NCBI GenBank assembly: GCA_023454175.1
Contig: JAEXRW010000035.1
Coordinates: 1-34,278, forward strand
Direction of reading: 5' to 3'
DNA from: Bacillota bacterium
GTDB taxonomy: Bacteria > Bacillota > Clostridia > Christensenellales > JAEXRW01
DNA length: 34,278 nucleotides
Positions within the stretch are counted from its first letter, which is position 1, and each line of letters begins with the position of its first letter. The position numbers and the translations under genes were made by a program. Below are positions 1 to 8,383 of this stretch, piece by piece. Under the pieces are notes generated by a model that saw only the letters and a program-made list of their open reading frames with translations, searched no databases and had not been told where the DNA came from.

Positions 1-2
1 TG

Positions 3-299
3 CAGGCGCTCGGCATGGGCGTGGCGTTTGACAGCAATGCGGCGGACTTCTCCCGGATGAGCGCGTCCCACAAAAAGGAGCTTTTCATCAGCGAGATCAG
101 GCACAAGACCTTCTGCAGGGTGGATGAACTCGGTACAGAGGCCAGCGCGGTCACTTCCATAGAGATGACTTTTGGAGCGATGATGCCCCGGGATGAGCTT
201 AAGGTGAACTTCGACAGGCCCTTCGTCTACGGCATCGTGGATAGCGTCACCGGCGCTCCCCTTTTCCTCGGCGTGATGGAGGACCCGACCGCCGAATAG
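3..299 (+). CDS. serpin, C-terminal part (5' end outside window)
   Basis: This is the last ~99 residues of a serpin-family serine protease inhibitor; the reading frame is open to the left edge, so the start lies outside the window. The hinge of the reactive-centre loop is visible as ELGTEASAVT, matching the family pattern E-x-G-T-E-A-x-A, followed by a loop ending near FGAMMPRDE and the conserved VNFDRPF strand and F-x-G-x-x-x-P C-terminal signature (LFLGVMEDP). Small residues in the hinge predict an inhibitory serpin that traps its protease by loop insertion. The loop from the hinge Glu to the VNFDRPF strand is about four residues longer than in human alpha-1-antitrypsin, so the P1 residue cannot be fixed by eye; Phe-Gly-Ala-Met-Met is the candidate stretch. 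Signal peptide and full length cannot be judged. Confidence 0.9.
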   Translation, partial: QALGMGVAFDSNAADFSRMSASHKKELFISEIRHKTFCRVDELGTEASAVTSIEMTFGAMMPRDELKVNFDRPFVYGIVDSVTGAPLFLGVMEDPTAE

Positions 300-318
300 T
301 AAGCACACTAAATAGGTG

Positions 319-350
319 GGGGCGGATTTGATCCGCCCCTTTTGTTTTTA
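319..350 (+). terminator. intrinsic terminator of the serpin gene
   Basis: A perfect 9-bp stem GGGGCGGAT/ATCCGCCCC with a 3-base loop is followed by TTTTGTTTTT. It starts 20 bases after the serpin stop. The convergent ATPase gene ends 34 bases further on, and the hairpin may also stop that transcript, although the minus-strand side has no good T-run. Confidence 0.85.
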
Positions 351-372
351 TTACGTTGTAATGAAGTATTGA

Positions 373-3030
373 TTATTTGCCTGCATCCTTGCGGAATATC
401 GCCCGTATCGCCATCTTGCAGAGCTTTACGATCTCGTTGAGGACCAACGGTGTCACCGAAAGCCCAAAGATCAGTAGCCATCCGCGTCCGTCCGGCATCC
501 GTGTGCCGAATGCGCTCTCCAGGAACGGAACGGCGACTACCGCGAACTGTACCAGTATCCCCAGGATGATGGCGCCGATGAGCCATTTGTTTTTGAATAT
601 CCCTGCCGCGAAGACCGATATCTTCCTGCTTCTGAAATTCAGCGAATAGAAAAGCTGGGATATCCCCAGGACCAGGAACGCATACGTCTGCCCATGGGCG
701 ATGGCTTCTGCATTGTCCAGCGAGAAATCGAACGTCCCGCTTTGCCAGTAGCATCCCAGTATGAAAGCAGCCAGGGTCAGTGCACCGATCAGGATGCCGT
801 TGAGTACCACGAAGAGTGCGTCGTGCCTTCCCATGATGCCTTCCTTCAGGTTCCTGGGTTTTTCATGCATGATCCCTTTTTCGCCGGGGTCCACGCCCAG
901 CGCCAGGGCCGGGAAGGAGTCGGTGAGGAGGTTGACCCACAGGATATGGACAGGCTTCAAAGGTGCCGGCCATCCCGCCACGATGCTCACAAAGAGCGTC
1001 AGCACCTCGCCCAGGTTGGCGGATACGAGGAAGAGCACCGTCTTTTTGATGTTTTCGTAGATCTTTCTCCCCTCTTCCACCGCCCGTACGATGGTAGCGA
1101 AGTTATCGTCCGTCAGCACCATGTCGGCCACCCCTTTGGCCACGTCGGTGCCGGTTATCCCCATCGCCACGCCGATATCCGCGCGTTTGAGGGAGGGTGC
1201 GTCGTTCACACCGTCGCCAGTCATGGATACGATGTGTCCCGCTGCTTTGAATGCGTCCACGATGCGCACCTTGTGCTCGGGGGATACGCGCGCAAAGACC
1301 CGCAGGTGCGCCGCCAGTTTTGCCAGCTCCTCGGGGCTGGTGGCGTCCAGCTCTTCGCCCGAGATCGCCTGAGCGGGGTCTTTTGCGATGCCCAGTTCCT
1401 TTGCGATGGCAAATGCCGTCGCCTTATGGTCTCCAGTGATCATCACCGTGGTGATGCCCGCACGCCGGCATTTTGCCACGGCGTCTTTTACTTCCGTCCT
1501 GGGCGGGTCGATCATCCCCACGAATCCGACGAATGTCATATCCTTTTCCAGTTCACCCGTACCGTCTGTCTTGGCCAGCGCCAGTACACGCAGTGCATCT
1601 TCGGCCATCTTTGCGGACTGATTGCGTATTTCTTCCCTGTCGGCGTCCGTCATGGGTCTGCTTGCGCCGCCATATTGGATGTGTGTGCAGAGCGGCAGCA
1701 TCCCGTCCAGTGCGCCCTTGGTGTACGCCACCTTGGAACCGTTCACGTTATGGACGGTGGTCATCCGCTTGCGCACCGAATCGAATGGGAGTTCTTCTAT
1801 CCTGGGATAACGGATCTCCAGTTCCGGCTTGTCTATCTCTGTTTTTTTGCCCATATCCAGCAGCGCCGTTTCGGTGGGGTCGCCCACGCGGCTTTCGCCT
1901 GCGATCGAGGCATCGTTGCACAGCACCATTCCCCTCACGAGATCTTCGTACTGCGCCAGCTGGAAGTGCTCCTCTGTGGTCATTCCTTCCGCCCAGGCCC
2001 TCACGACGGACATCTTGTTTTGTGTCAGGGTCCCCGTCTTGTCCGAACAGATCACGCTGACTGAGCCGAGCGCTTCCACAGCCGGGAGCCTCCGCACGAT
2101 GGAATTGGCTTTGCTCATTCTTTGTACGCCCATGGCGAGGACGATGGTGACGACGGCAGGCAGCCCTTCCGGGATGGCCGCCACCGCCAGGGAGATGGAT
2201 GTCATCAGCATTGGGATCACGCCCAGGCCGCGCAGTATGCCCACGCCGAAAAGCGCGAGGCAGATGCCGATAGCTACGATCCCCAGCGTTTTGCTTAGTT
2301 TTCCCAGGCGTTTCTGCAGCGGCGTTTTGTCATCGGTCTCCGCCTCCAGCATGTGTGCGATTTTGCCTATCTCGGTGTTGTTTCCGGTATAGGCCACCAC
2401 ACCCACACCGCGCCCGTAGGATATCGAGGTGGACATGTAGGCCATATTCGTTCTGTCGCCGATGGGCAGATTGGGCTTGTCCGCGATGAAACCCGCATCT
2501 TTCTCCACCGGGACCGATTCCCCCGTGAGTGCGGATTCTTCTGCCTGCAGGTTCGCAGTCTCGATCAGTCGCAGGTCTGCGGGCACCACCCTTCCGGCTT
2601 CCAGGATCACGATATCGCCGTTCACCAGGTCGGCGGCTTCGATCTCGCATAATTCCCCGTTCCGCCGTACCAGCGCTTTGGGGGCGGACATCTTTTTCAG
2701 CGCCGCCAGGGCCTTTTCGGCCTTGTTTTCCTGGATCACGCCGATCACGGCATTGATCACGACCACCAGCACGATAATCACGGCGTCCGAGATCTCATTG
2801 AGGATCGCGGATAATACCGCCCCGGCGAGTAGGATGAGGATCATCGGTTCGATGACCTGGTTCAGCAGCATCTTCCAGATCGTCTTCTTCTTCCCCTGGG
2901 CCAGTACGTTCCGTCCGTTTTCCTCCAGTCTTTTTTGGGCTTCCTTGTGAGTGAGTCCATGCTCCACGCCCGTTTCGAGCTTGTGCAGAGCTTCGGCTGC
3001 GCTCATGGTTTCGAACAAATTGGACACCAT
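373..3030 (-). CDS. SERCA-like P-type ATPase, calcium-transporting (PIIA)
   Basis: This is an 885-residue P-type ATPase, full length for bacterial PIIA pumps, predicted to export Ca2+ across the cell membrane. It shows the actuator TGES loop, the phosphorylated Asp330 in DKTGTLTQ, and the hinge TGDGVNDAP (Asp610). Ligands of SERCA calcium site II are all recognisable: Glu288 in M4 (IPEGLP), and Asn700 and Asp704 in M6 (NLLTD). Asn672 and Glu675 in M5 (SANLGE) and Thr703 match site I, but the M8 position equal to SERCA Glu908 is Gln792, which suggests one Ca2+ per cycle as in PMCA and the Listeria pump LMCA1. The chosen ATG has only a close, weak AGG before it; the N-terminus aligns well with family members. 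It is a single-gene unit convergent with the serpin. A Mn2+ or other divalent cation specificity cannot be excluded. Confidence 0.93.
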   Translation of the reverse strand: MVSNLFETMSAAEALHKLETGVEHGLTHKEAQKRLEENGRNVLAQGKKKTIWKMLLNQVIEPMILILLAGAVLSAILNEISDAVIIVLVVVINAVIGVIQENKAEKALAALKKMSAPKALVRRNGELCEIEAADLVNGDIVILEAGRVVPADLRLIETANLQAEESALTGESVPVEKDAGFIADKPNLPIGDRTNMAYMSTSISYGRGVGVVAYTGNNTEIGKIAHMLEAETDDKTPLQKRLGKLSKTLGIVAIGICLALFGVGILRGLGVIPMLMTSISLAVAAIPEGLPAVVTIVLAMGVQRMSKANSIVRRLPAVEALGSVSVICSDKTGTLTQNKMSVVRAWAEGMTTEEHFQLAQYEDLVRGMVLCNDASIAGESRVGDPTETALLDMGKKTEIDKPELEIRYPRIEELPFDSVRKRMTTVHNVNGSKVAYTKGALDGMLPLCTHIQYGGASRPMTDADREEIRNQSAKMAEDALRVLALAKTDGTGELEKDMTFVGFVGMIDPPRTEVKDAVAKCRRAGITTVMITGDHKATAFAIAKELGIAKDPAQAISGEELDATSPEELAKLAAHLRVFARVSPEHKVRIVDAFKAAGHIVSMTGDGVNDAPSLKRADIGVAMGITGTDVAKGVADMVLTDDNFATIVRAVEEGRKIYENIKKTVLFLVSANLGEVLTLFVSIVAGWPAPLKPVHILWVNLLTDSFPALALGVDPGEKGIMHEKPRNLKEGIMGRHDALFVVLNGILIGALTLAAFILGCYWQSGTFDFSLDNAEAIAHGQTYAFLVLGISQLFYSLNFRSRKISVFAAGIFKNKWLIGAIILGILVQFAVVAVPFLESAFGTRMPDGRGWLLIFGLSVTPLVLNEIVKLCKMAIRAIFRKDAGK

Positions 3031-3085
3031 CCTGTCGTAAATTCATGGCAGCGAAGGGTTTTCCCCTCATTGCACATATGCTAAT

Positions 3086-3112
3086 ATTATACCAAATCCG
3101 GGTCGGTTTCAA
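3086..3112 (-). promoter_or_regulatory. candidate extended -10 promoter for the Ca2+ ATPase
   Basis: On the minus strand a TATAAT box (3086-3091) is preceded by TGG, an extended -10 element, and by TTGAAA 15 bases upstream (3107-3112). The spacer is short, but the extended -10 compensates. It leaves a leader of about 50 bases before the ATPase start. Confidence 0.6.
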
Positions 3113-3170
3113 CGAAAAGGCTCCTATCTGGCTGCAGATATTCAAAAGTCAATGGGACAGAAAGGTGTGT

Positions 3171-3698
3171 ATGATGATTCTGATTGATTCGGGCAGGCTC
3201 GAATTCCGATTGCCCGATGTAGACGATATCCCTATGCTGGAAAATGTATGGTGTGATCCCACGGTCATGCGGTTCTGCAGCGGGCCCATGGATCCGGAGC
3301 GGTTGGGCGGGATCGTACAAAATATCCGCAGCACCTTTGCACATCGCGGATATGCTGTTTTGGCAGTGATCCGTAAAGAGGATAACCGGCTGGTCGGCAT
3401 CACGGGCTGCAAGGAGGACGGACCGGATCCGCGCAATCCCGAATTGATCTATCATTTTGAGCAAAGTGTATGGGGGCGGGGGTATGCCACCGAAGCCGTG
3501 CAGGCCTATATTTCCTGGATGAAGCGAAATAGCCTAGCGGATGCCGTCCATGCCTCCGTGATGCCCGGCAATATGCCATCGATAAATGTCCTGGTCAAAT
3601 CCGGTTTTGTTCAAAAGGGATTTGTGCGTTTTGAGGATACCGGGTTTGTGGAAGAGCCCTATTTTGAATTGGAACTGAACGGTAAAGGGGGCGGATGA
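3171..3698 (+). CDS. GNAT-family N-acetyltransferase (RimJ/RimL type)
   Basis: This 175-residue protein looks like a RimJ/RimL-type GNAT acetyltransferase. The N-terminal strand (RLEFRLPDVDDIPML) and W-x-D-P-x-V-M-R are typical of the branch. The acetyl-CoA binding loop is VWGRGYATEAV, equal to the family Q/R-x-x-G-x-G/A pattern, followed by the C-terminal N-x-x-S-I-N-V-L-x-K-x-G-F motif. The frame opens further upstream at 3045, but AAAGG at 3161-3165 points to one of the two adjacent ATG codons at 3171 and 3174. Substrate is not predictable: members modify ribosomal proteins, antibiotics or small metabolites. The gene stands alone between two minus-strand genes and runs head-to-tail into the ABC exporter's terminator. 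Confidence 0.85.
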   Translation: MMILIDSGRLEFRLPDVDDIPMLENVWCDPTVMRFCSGPMDPERLGGIVQNIRSTFAHRGYAVLAVIRKEDNRLVGITGCKEDGPDPRNPELIYHFEQSVWGRGYATEAVQAYISWMKRNSLADAVHASVMPGNMPSINVLVKSGFVQKGFVRFEDTGFVEEPYFELELNGKGGG

Positions 3699-3710
3699 AC
3701 CGCCCCCTTT
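3684..3710. terminator. bidirectional terminator between GNAT gene and ABC exporter
   Basis: An 11-bp perfect inverted repeat AAAGGGGGCGG/CCGCCCCCTTT with loop ATGAA; the GNAT stop codon sits inside the hairpin. A/T-flanked arms on both sides and convergent genes suggest it serves both directions, though the T-runs are only three bases long. Confidence 0.65.
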
Positions 3711-3737
3711 CCGTATGATCCGTATTACAGGGATACG

Positions 3738-4625
3738 TTATTTTGCGATCCATGTCCGTCTCGAAAGCCTCCAGATGGAAAGCACAAAGAACAGGATGCC
3801 CGACGCAGTTATGATCACCGCCATCATCCACGGTTCCACGGCTGTAGTGCCGAAATACATGGTGATGCCATATGCGTCACTGTATTGCTGTTTGACCTCC
3901 ACAGGGGCATGCGCGAATACCTGCGCCATCGGCGCTTCGGTGAATATCTGCCGCAGCCACACCGCGGTATAGGTAAAGGGTATGAATTTCATGATGGTCA
4001 CGAGCGCGTCCGGCAGCACGCCCACCGGGACATAGATGCCCGTCATGAAGCCGATCATGGTTCCCACGATGGTGCTGAGGGTCGCAAAGGCCTGGGGCGT
4101 CTTGACGAAGCTCGTGATGAAACAAACCATCGAGGAGAACGAAAGGATGCTCAGTACCAGTATCCCCAGCGTCGCGAGGATCTGCAGCGGTTCCAGCAGT
4201 TTCCCGCCCGAAATGAGGATATATCCTTCCGCGATGACGAACGCCACGACGTTCATGATGACGGCGATCAGCGCGGAGGATACCATGTAGCCCGCCACGA
4301 GCTGTGCGCGCCTGATCGGCGCCACAAAGAAATCTTTGATCTGCCCCGCCCGTACGTCGTCCACCATCGTGCCGTACGCCCCAAGGCTCACCGTGACCGT
4401 GCTCACCGCCAGGATGCCGGCCAGGATCCATGCGTTCACCAGCCAGGCCGCGCCCGGAACATCCTGCCCCGCCTTGCCCTCGAGTTCCTGCACCTGGATA
4501 TTCCCGAGGAATACCGCGTACAGGGCGATGATGATGATGACTGAAAGAAGGGAAAAGAATACCGACGCCTTGTCCCTGAAAAAAAGCTTGAGGTTCCTCC
4601 CTGTCAGGCTTCCTGTTGCACCCAT
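3738..4625 (-). CDS. ABC-2 type exporter, membrane permease
   Basis: This 295-residue membrane protein is the permease partner of the ATPase that starts at 5553. It has a cytoplasmic amphipathic start (LTGRNLKLFFRDK, the elbow helix typical of ABC-2 permeases) and six hydrophobic segments: one near residue 22-45, a long gap in which the first extracytoplasmic loop lies, four packed in residues 85-220, and one at the C-terminus followed by a basic tail. The start was set at the ATG at 4625, four bases after the ATPase stop, because a GAGGGGGAG-type ribosome binding site precedes it; the longer frame would overlap the ATPase. Family members export drugs, peptides or lipids; the substrate is unknown here. 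No immunity or peptide gene is next to it. Confidence 0.88.
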   Translation of the reverse strand: MGATGSLTGRNLKLFFRDKASVFFSLLSVIIIIALYAVFLGNIQVQELEGKAGQDVPGAAWLVNAWILAGILAVSTVTVSLGAYGTMVDDVRAGQIKDFFVAPIRRAQLVAGYMVSSALIAVIMNVVAFVIAEGYILISGGKLLEPLQILATLGILVLSILSFSSMVCFITSFVKTPQAFATLSTIVGTMIGFMTGIYVPVGVLPDALVTIMKFIPFTYTAVWLRQIFTEAPMAQVFAHAPVEVKQQYSDAYGITMYFGTTAVEPWMMAVIITASGILFFVLSIWRLSRRTWIAK

Positions 4626-4629
4626 ATCC

Positions 4630-5553
4630 TCACTCCCCCTCTTCCCGTATCGCGTGCCCGGTGACCGCCATGAAGACGTCGTCCATGGTGCCGCGTACCA
4701 CTTCAAACTGCATCACATGCTCTTCGATACGTTTTAATAATGCCAGTGCCTCCATACTGGAAGCCTGTTTGATCACCAGCACGCCGCGGTCATTTTCATA
4801 GCGTATGCCTGAGCGTGTAAGCAGTTCAATGAGGACATCGCTGTTCTTGGGCTGTATCCTGAGATAGTCGCTGCTGTATTTGAGGCGGAGTTCCTCGGGT
4901 GTGCCGTGTGCGGCGATCCTGCCCTTGTCGATGATGGCCACGTCGTCCGCGCCCGCCGCCTCCTCCATGTAATGGGTCGTCATGAATACCGTCATGCCCG
5001 TTTTCTTTTGTAACCGGGATACTGTATGCCATACCTTTGCACGGGTCTGGGGGTCCAGTCCCGTGGTGGGCTCATCCAGAAACAGGATTTTCGGCCTGTG
5101 CAGCAGGCCCCGAGCCATGTCCACGCGCCTGCGCTGGCCACCCGAAAGCTTGCCGTACCGCCTGCCGAGTATGTCTGCGATGGATACGGCCTCGGCCACT
5201 TCCTCGATGCGCTTTTTCAGGATGTTCGTCTGCAGGCCGTACAGTTTTGCGCGTGTCTCCAGGTTTTCCCGCACCGTCAGCAGGTTGTCCAGGACGGACT
5301 CCTGAAATACCGTGCCGATGCTGGCGCGCACCTTCGCGCTTTCTTTCGTCACGTCATGCCCCGCCACGGTGGCGCTGCCCGCTGTGATTTCCGCCGTCGT
5401 GCAGATGCAGTTGATGGTGCTGGATTTGCCTGCGCCGTTGGGCCCCAGGAAGGCGAAAAGCGTGCCCTCCTCCACATCGAAGGATATTTCGTCCACGGCC
5501 AGCACGTTGCCGTACTTCTTCACCAGGCCCTTGACTTCTATGGATTTTGCCAT
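4630..5553 (-). CDS. ABC exporter, ATP-binding protein (DrrA/CcmA type)
   Basis: This 307-residue protein is the nucleotide-binding subunit of the exporter. Walker A is GPNGAGKSS (37-45), the signature LSGGQ is at 136-140, Walker B ends in LFLDEP with catalytic Glu161, and TTHYMEEA supplies the H-loop. About 75 residues after the core form a DrrA-like C-terminal domain that probably contacts the permease or dimerises. The ATG at 5553 follows AAGGGGGT at normal distance; the frame opens 13 codons earlier without a binding site. It forms a two-gene operon with the permease, stop and start four bases apart. Nothing nearby names the cargo, and no regulator gene is adjacent. Confidence 0.92.
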   Translation of the reverse strand: MAKSIEVKGLVKKYGNVLAVDEISFDVEEGTLFAFLGPNGAGKSSTINCICTTAEITAGSATVAGHDVTKESAKVRASIGTVFQESVLDNLLTVRENLETRAKLYGLQTNILKKRIEEVAEAVSIADILGRRYGKLSGGQRRRVDMARGLLHRPKILFLDEPTTGLDPQTRAKVWHTVSRLQKKTGMTVFMTTHYMEEAAGADDVAIIDKGRIAAHGTPEELRLKYSSDYLRIQPKNSDVLIELLTRSGIRYENDRGVLVIKQASSMEALALLKRIEEHVMQFEVVRGTMDDVFMAVTGHAIREEGE

Positions 5554-5610
5554 ACATGCACCCCCTTGGAGAAAATGAAATTTTGATTGCAATATGCAAG
5601 ATTATATCAC

Positions 5611-5619
5611 ACCAGAATA
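5611..5619 (-). promoter_or_regulatory. extended -10 element for the ABC exporter
   Basis: On the minus strand TGA precedes TATAAT (5611-5616), about 57 bases upstream of the ATPase start. No convincing -35 hexamer is seen 16-18 bases upstream, which is acceptable for extended -10 promoters. Confidence 0.55.
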
Positions 5620-5683
5620 TGGATATATATAGGGTATGTTGGATTTAATGTTTTTTTAACATGGAGCGGTTTGGACAGTGAGA

Positions 5684-6283
5684 TCAGCAAACCGTATGGT
5701 TGTATTTGAGGATGCACCACGCCTTTTCCTCCGAGTCGTATTCCAGTTCGGTGACCCCGCAGAAATCCGCGATGAGCCGGTATTTATGGTAGATCGGTGC
5801 GCCCAGCAGGTTGCATACCATGAGCCGGATGAATCCGTCGTGGCATATCAGCAGCGCGTCTTCATTGCGCTCCGCGATATCCTTCAAAAGGCTGTCCTGC
5901 CTTTCCCGCACCTCCTCGCCCGTTTCCCCGCCCGGGTAGCGGAAGTCCCGTGTATGGCTTTTAAATTCCTTCCACATGTCCGGGTATGCCGTCCGTATCT
6001 CTTCCCAGCTCAGCTTCTCCACGGCGCCGGTGTCGATCTCATTGGCCCGTTCATCGATGGTGATGGGGATGCCTTTCGCCTCGGATACGTACTTTGCAGT
6101 CTGTTGTGTACGGATATACCCGGTGGCATAGATCCGCTTTATGTCCTTGTCCGCGAAATAGTCCGCCAGGCTTCTGGCCTGCAGGTCCCCCGTATCGCTC
6201 AGGGGCTCGTCCTCGTGCCGGAGCATATCGCTGAAATAGGCTCCTTTTTGTTTGTGTCCGTGCCGCACTACATATAGTTTCAT
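5684..6283 (-). CDS. histidine phosphatase family protein (phosphoglycerate mutase-like)
   Basis: This 199-residue cytoplasmic protein carries the histidine-phosphatase hallmark VVRHGHKQKG at its N-terminus (His10 of the RHG motif as the phospho-acceptor), ATGYIRTQQTA supplying the second Arg, an acidic residue in ANEIDTGAVE as likely proton donor, and the second catalytic His in LLICHDGFIRL. These are all residues a working member of the branch-2-like cobC/PhoE/GpmB group needs. Substrate cannot be inferred; candidates are small phosphoesters. The ATG at 6283 is preceded by AGGAGG, and the twelve codons upstream in frame are not supported. It stands alone, 130 bases before the ABC exporter, without a clear terminator between them. 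Confidence 0.87.
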   Translation of the reverse strand: MKLYVVRHGHKQKGAYFSDMLRHEDEPLSDTGDLQARSLADYFADKDIKRIYATGYIRTQQTAKYVSEAKGIPITIDERANEIDTGAVEKLSWEEIRTAYPDMWKEFKSHTRDFRYPGGETGEEVRERQDSLLKDIAERNEDALLICHDGFIRLMVCNLLGAPIYHKYRLIADFCGVTELEYDSEEKAWCILKYNHTVC

Positions 6284-6313
6284 ATGTCCTCCTCGTATAT
6301 TCTGCCGGGATTC

Positions 6314-6345
6314 AAACATGCCGGGTGAAAAGACCCGGCATGTTT
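6314..6345 (-). terminator. terminator downstream of the DUF2207 gene
   Basis: A 13-bp perfect inverted repeat, AAACATGCCGGGT/ACCCGGCATGTTT, with loop GAAAAG lies 36 bases after the DUF2207 stop. The plus-strand side continues TTGT, the minus side GAATCC, so it may work in both directions. It overlaps the start region of the downstream phosphatase unit. Confidence 0.65.
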
Positions 6346-6380
6346 TTGTATGATGGTCGAATAGCCTGGATTAGAGCCGG

Positions 6381-8309
6381 TTACCAGCCCCCGCCCCCGC
6401 CACCGCCGAAGCCGCCGCCCGAGAAGCCGCCGCCGCCCGAGAAGCCGCCGCCGAAGCCGCCGCCACCGCCGCCGCTGCTTTGGGGACGAGATGCCATATT
6501 GTAGGAGAAGGTGTGCATGCTGCTGTTCAGCACGCCCAGCATGTAAAAGGCCGTAAAGGTGCCGTAGGGGTTGTAGGTCCCGTACCAGCTCGGCGGCTGC
6601 AGGGCGATGCTTTCAAAGTTCTTCGCCCATTTCTCGCTCACGCCCAGCACATATGCAAAGGGCAGGATGTGGTAGAAATACTGCGGGTCCTGCATGACCA
6701 TGGCATTAAGCCGGTCTTTTTCGGCGCGGTTGATGAATTCCTTCAGCCCCAGGATCTTGCCGTACCACTCGTTGCCTTTTTCCGTGCGTTTGCTCATGAA
6801 TACGCCCAGCAGCGCCATCAGCAGGGACGTGCCGGTAGCCACCAGGGAGATCAGCAGCATGTTGTCGTTTTGCGCCGTGAAGCTCGCGGCCGAGATCACG
6901 ATGAAGGCCAGGAACATCAGCCCCAGCCAGATCAGCACGCCGATGAGCTTGCCCGTGCGTTTGCCCGGCGAGGTGGACCGCCACTTGCGCATTACCGCTA
7001 CCAGCATGAAAAGCGGGATGATCAGCGCAGCCAGGCAGACTGCGGTGATGATGAGCGAAAAGATAATATTATCCTCGGATATTTGTGATTCGCTGATCCC
7101 TTTGAAGATCGTGATCAGCAGTGGGATGACTGCGAAGAATAGTATCAGCCCCTGCAGCCGTTTGGATACTCTTGTGAATACATCCCTGCCGATAAAGGAG
7201 GTCTTTACCCGCTCGCGCACCGTGGAGAGGGTGTTGTAGAATTTGTATTTGAGTTGCTCTGTGGTCACCGTTTCCCGACCCGAAAAGATGCCGTCGAACA
7301 TCGTCCGCTCGAAGGGCTGGCAGTTGGAGGGCAGGTCTTTCAGCCTGTTCAGGCGGAAGACGCCTTTTTTCTCCTCCTCGATGTTCAGGTACCCTTTGTC
7401 TGCCCAGTAGATGATCAGGGATACCACGTCTTTGTTGTCCACGTCCCCGTCGATGATATAGCCCACCTCAGCGGATGTCAGTCCGTCCGGTGCGTAAAAC
7501 TCAATGGTTTGCACTGGTTTGCTGTCCCGCCCGAAAGCCGCGAACAGGATCAGCGACAAGGCGGCAAGTGCGCCGAATACGATCATCCATACGGTATCCC
7601 AGTTGAAGGGCTGCACATAGCCGGTAAAATACCCCTGGGGCAGTTCCACCCGGAGTGTGACGCTTTCATCGGGAGACAGGGGTCTTGTCAGCGAAGCCAG
7701 GATGGTGTTGCCCTGTACGGAAAAACTGACTGCATCGTTTGTCGTGCTGCCTGCATACCCGCTCGTGAAGTCCACCTTTTTCGTGTCAAATTCCTTTGGG
7801 AGCGTGAGGGAGAACTGTCCGTTTTCGGTATCGGCGTTCATGCCCGTACCGATATAAGTGAAATAAGCCTGGTCCCATGCATTGATATTGTCGTTGCCGG
7901 GATTGAGTTTGTACTTTATCACATATCTTTTGGATCCGGTGATCGTCCGGTCCGGGTCGCCGATGCGCAGGATCAGCGCCCCGCCGCTCCGCTTCTGGGA
8001 TACCTGTTCGTCCACCGCCTCCACATCATAGATATCCGCGGTGTATTTCCGTTTGACGATCTGGCCGTTCACCGGCACGGTCATCGTGCCCTGGTACCAG
8101 ATATATCTCTCCAAACCATGGTGCGGCGTATCAAAATCCACGTCTATGGTCTCCGTGACATCATAAATGTTGTTTTCAGTCAGGATCACCTTCACATCAA
8201 AATTCGTGATCGTGATCCTGTCCGCCGCCCCCGCTGTGGCAGGTGCCAGCATTATGACGAGCAATACCGTGCAAAGTGCGATAAGCCCGATCTTGAAGCT
8301 TTTTTTCAT
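6381..8309 (-). CDS. DUF2207 membrane protein with glycine-rich tail
   Basis: This 642-residue protein belongs to the DUF2207 family of predicted membrane proteins. A cleavable signal peptide (basic start, hydrophobic core, cleavage near AGAA-D at residue 29) is followed by an extracytoplasmic beta-rich domain of about 210 residues, a transmembrane helix near 240-262, a cytoplasmic region, two pairs of hydrophobic segments near 385-450 and 470-520, and a tail of about 30 residues made almost only of Gly with Phe and Ser, ending GGW. Gly-rich tails of this kind are usual in the family. It follows lemA on the same strand, a pairing seen in many Bacillota, but a terminator lies between them and no promoter does, so its expression should depend on readthrough. 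Molecular function is unknown. The start has a GGGGGAG binding site. Confidence 0.88.
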   Translation of the reverse strand: MKKSFKIGLIALCTVLLVIMLAPATAGAADRITITNFDVKVILTENNIYDVTETIDVDFDTPHHGLERYIWYQGTMTVPVNGQIVKRKYTADIYDVEAVDEQVSQKRSGGALILRIGDPDRTITGSKRYVIKYKLNPGNDNINAWDQAYFTYIGTGMNADTENGQFSLTLPKEFDTKKVDFTSGYAGSTTNDAVSFSVQGNTILASLTRPLSPDESVTLRVELPQGYFTGYVQPFNWDTVWMIVFGALAALSLILFAAFGRDSKPVQTIEFYAPDGLTSAEVGYIIDGDVDNKDVVSLIIYWADKGYLNIEEEKKGVFRLNRLKDLPSNCQPFERTMFDGIFSGRETVTTEQLKYKFYNTLSTVRERVKTSFIGRDVFTRVSKRLQGLILFFAVIPLLITIFKGISESQISEDNIIFSLIITAVCLAALIIPLFMLVAVMRKWRSTSPGKRTGKLIGVLIWLGLMFLAFIVISAASFTAQNDNMLLISLVATGTSLLMALLGVFMSKRTEKGNEWYGKILGLKEFINRAEKDRLNAMVMQDPQYFYHILPFAYVLGVSEKWAKNFESIALQPPSWYGTYNPYGTFTAFYMLGVLNSSMHTFSYNMASRPQSSGGGGGGFGGGFSGGGGFSGGGFGGGGGGGW

Positions 8310-8344
8310 ATCCCCACTCCCCCGGAAGTCAAATATGTCAATGG

Positions 8345-8372
8345 AAAAAGGCGGGTGTGCTTTGCACCCGCC
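8345..8372 (-). terminator. terminator between lemA and the DUF2207 gene
   Basis: Minus-strand stem GGCGGGTG/CACCCGCC (8350-8357 with 8365-8372), 7-base loop, then TTTTT. It begins 12 bases after the lemA stop and ends 36 bases before the DUF2207 start, so it sits inside the presumed operon. Confidence 0.85.
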
Positions 8373-8383
8373 CTGTTTCGTAC

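Noticed and set aside
694..2064. Long plus-strand frame opposite the calcium ATPase
   Set aside because: It is antisense to a gene with full motif support, has His/Arg/Gly-rich shadow composition and no recognisable domain.
6384..6478. GC-rich short repeats resembling a small tandem array
   Set aside because: They are the Gly codons of the DUF2207 tail and stay in frame to the stop; not a CRISPR or intergenic repeat.
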